This document shows positions 14,170 through 15,158 of a stretch of 15,158 nt of DNA, piece by piece. The DNA is from Clostridiaceae bacterium (lineage in GTDB: Bacteria > Bacillota > Clostridia > Oscillospirales > Butyricicoccaceae). The stretch spans positions 1-15,158 of the forward strand of contig JAEDEU010000032.1 of NCBI GenBank assembly GCA_016293155.1. Reading direction: 5' to 3'. Position numbers and translations under genes: made by a program. Below the pieces are notes generated by a model that was given only the letters and a program-made list of their open reading frames with translations, did not search any database and was not told where the DNA came from. Every line of letters starts with the position of its first letter. The stretch's first letter is position 1.

Positions 14170-15158
14170 TTACACTTCATCCGTTTCCTCCGGCTGGTCG
14201 TCCTCGATGACGTACTCCTCCTCATCATCTTCGTCATCATCGCCGAAGTCGTAGTCATCCAGATCATCGGGCCCCTTGGTATCGGGCTTCTGCTTTCTGA
14301 ACTTGAACCAGTACACAGCGCCGCCCGCACCCAGACCGGCGATCAGCAGCAGGAGAAGCAGAGGCGCGGAGCTGCTCTTTTCAGGCTCCGGTTCTTCCGG
14401 CTCCTCCGGAACAACGGTGGGTTCCGGTTCCTCCTTTACCGTCCCGGTGCATTCCGTCAGGTTGGTCTTGCAGACCGGACAGTTCAAGTCCACATCACCG
14501 GCTTCACAGCGGTCGGTACAGGTGCATTTGACCGTAACCTCGCCGTCCTGCATCAGCGCCATCAGGTCAGCCTCGTCCACCAGATTCAGAAAATAGACGT
14601 TTTCACCGTTCTTATCCCGGTCGATGACGATGTAAAAGGTGTTGTCATTCTTGGACTGCACCGTGATGAACTGCTTTCCGTCCGAGGTCTGGTACACGTC
14701 ATCCACAAGCTCCAGGTTGCCGTCGGGCGTCAGCGGGGTTCCGGAATCTGTATCCCCGGTACTTCCGGTTCCGGTTGAACTTGTATCAACATTATCACCG
14801 GCAATAACCGTACCCTCGCTGACCTTCAGATAGCCACCGTATACATAGCCCTCCTTTTCGGGCACGATGACTTTGTACCAGCCGTTTTCTTCGCCGATCA
14901 CCGTGACGGTATCGCCGCAGGGAAGCTGGCCGATGATATTGTAGCTGGTGCTGGCTCCGTCACGCAGATTCAGCCTGCCGCCGTTGGTTGTCACCGTTCC
15001 TATCCTCTCTGTCTGAACGGCAGTCTGACTGGCGGAGGACTGCTGTGCAGCAGTCTCTGCTGTGCTGTCCGCAGAATCTCCTGTGTAGGCAAAGGCGGGA
15101 GCTGCCAGCGCCGTCATCATGGCAAGCGCTGCCGCCAGTGCGGTCAGCCCCCTGCGAA
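14170..15158 (-). CDS. DUF4366 (CD1107-type) mobile-element surface protein with SH3b domain, N-terminus cut by the right edge
   Basis: The frame is open to the right edge, so the start codon lies outside. The visible N-terminus, RRGLTALAAALAMMTALAA then PAFA-YT, is a signal peptide with probable cleavage after AFA. The ATG at 15120 lies inside it and is unlikely to be the start. An SH3b domain follows (NGGRLNLRDG to GYVYGGYLKV). Next are a Ser/Thr/Gly linker, the DUF4366 core (GNLELVDDVYQTSDG onward), a Cys cluster (CTCTDRC and CPVC), a Pro/Glu spacer, one membrane helix (PLLLLLLIAGLGAGGAVYW), and a cytoplasmic tail with a long Asp/Glu run. The bulk should lie outside the cell, anchored near the C-terminus. 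DUF4366 proteins are conserved in Tn1549-like elements beside transfer genes. A link to the mating machinery or cell wall is inference. Confidence 0.9.
   Translation of the reverse strand, partial: RRGLTALAAALAMMTALAAPAFAYTGDSADSTAETAAQQSSASQTAVQTERIGTVTTNGGRLNLRDGASTSYNIIGQLPCGDTVTVIGEENGWYKVIVPEKEGYVYGGYLKVSEGTVIAGDNVDTSSTGTGSTGDTDSGTPLTPDGNLELVDDVYQTSDGKQFITVQSKNDNTFYIVIDRDKNGENVYFLNLVDEADLMALMQDGEVTVKCTCTDRCEAGDVDLNCPVCKTNLTECTGTVKEEPEPTVVPEEPEEPEPEKSSSAPLLLLLLIAGLGAGGAVYWFKFRKQKPDTKGPDDLDDYDFGDDDEDDEEEYVIEDDQPEETDEV

Overview
The window is the inside of an integrative and conjugative element (ICE) of the Tn1549/CTn type found in Gram-positive gut Clostridia. The evidence is a set of gene families that occur together in such elements: a DUF4366 (CD1107-type) surface protein, an element-borne topoisomerase III, an ArdC-like/YodL/DUF4316 protein, a TTRAP transfer-assisting protein, TnpV, and a giant methylase-helicase. 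G/C-ending codons, AGGAG-type ribosome binding sites and gut-ICE gene content suggest a moderately GC-rich member of the Oscillospiraceae or Lachnospiraceae. The host cannot be fixed more precisely from this window.

Every gene I can support lies on the minus strand, so the region reads from right to left. Backbone, in transcription order: (1) the DUF4366 membrane protein, cut by the right edge; (2) topoisomerase III; (3) a 102-aa unknown protein overlapping it by ATGA; (4) a 708-aa ArdC-like zincin/YodL/DUF4316 protein after a UUCG hairpin; (5) the TTRAP protein, again joined by an ATGA overlap. After a regulatory region and an inserted cassette comes (6) the giant protein: at least 2,549 residues, starting at 7648 and running off the left edge. 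It carries an ArdC-N-like module, three copies of a degenerate repeat, a MutS domain I-like segment, an N6-adenine methylase-type domain and an SF2 helicase domain.

Two things stand out. First, a complete TnpV-family gene (6523-6873) lies inside the giant gene in a different frame on the same strand, with its own Shine-Dalgarno sequence. Over the overlap the genome-like codon periodicity belongs to tnpV, and the helicase frame reads through as an Ala/Gly/Asp/Glu/Arg-rich linker. Second, an apparent cargo cassette (about 7670-9302) sits between TTRAP and the giant gene. It holds a sigma-A-type promoter bracketed by TTGCGG/CCGCAA palindromes, an AAA_14/DUF4143 ATPase, a tiny zinc-ribbon protein, and a rho-independent terminator just upstream of the giant gene's ribosome binding site.

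Inferred roles: topoisomerase III, the ArdC-like protein and the giant methylase-helicase would process or protect element DNA during and after transfer. The DUF4366 protein sits at the cell surface, perhaps with the mating apparatus. The ATPase cassette is probably a self-regulated passenger. No integrase, relaxase, type IV secretion gene, RNA gene, CRISPR array or resistance gene is visible here.
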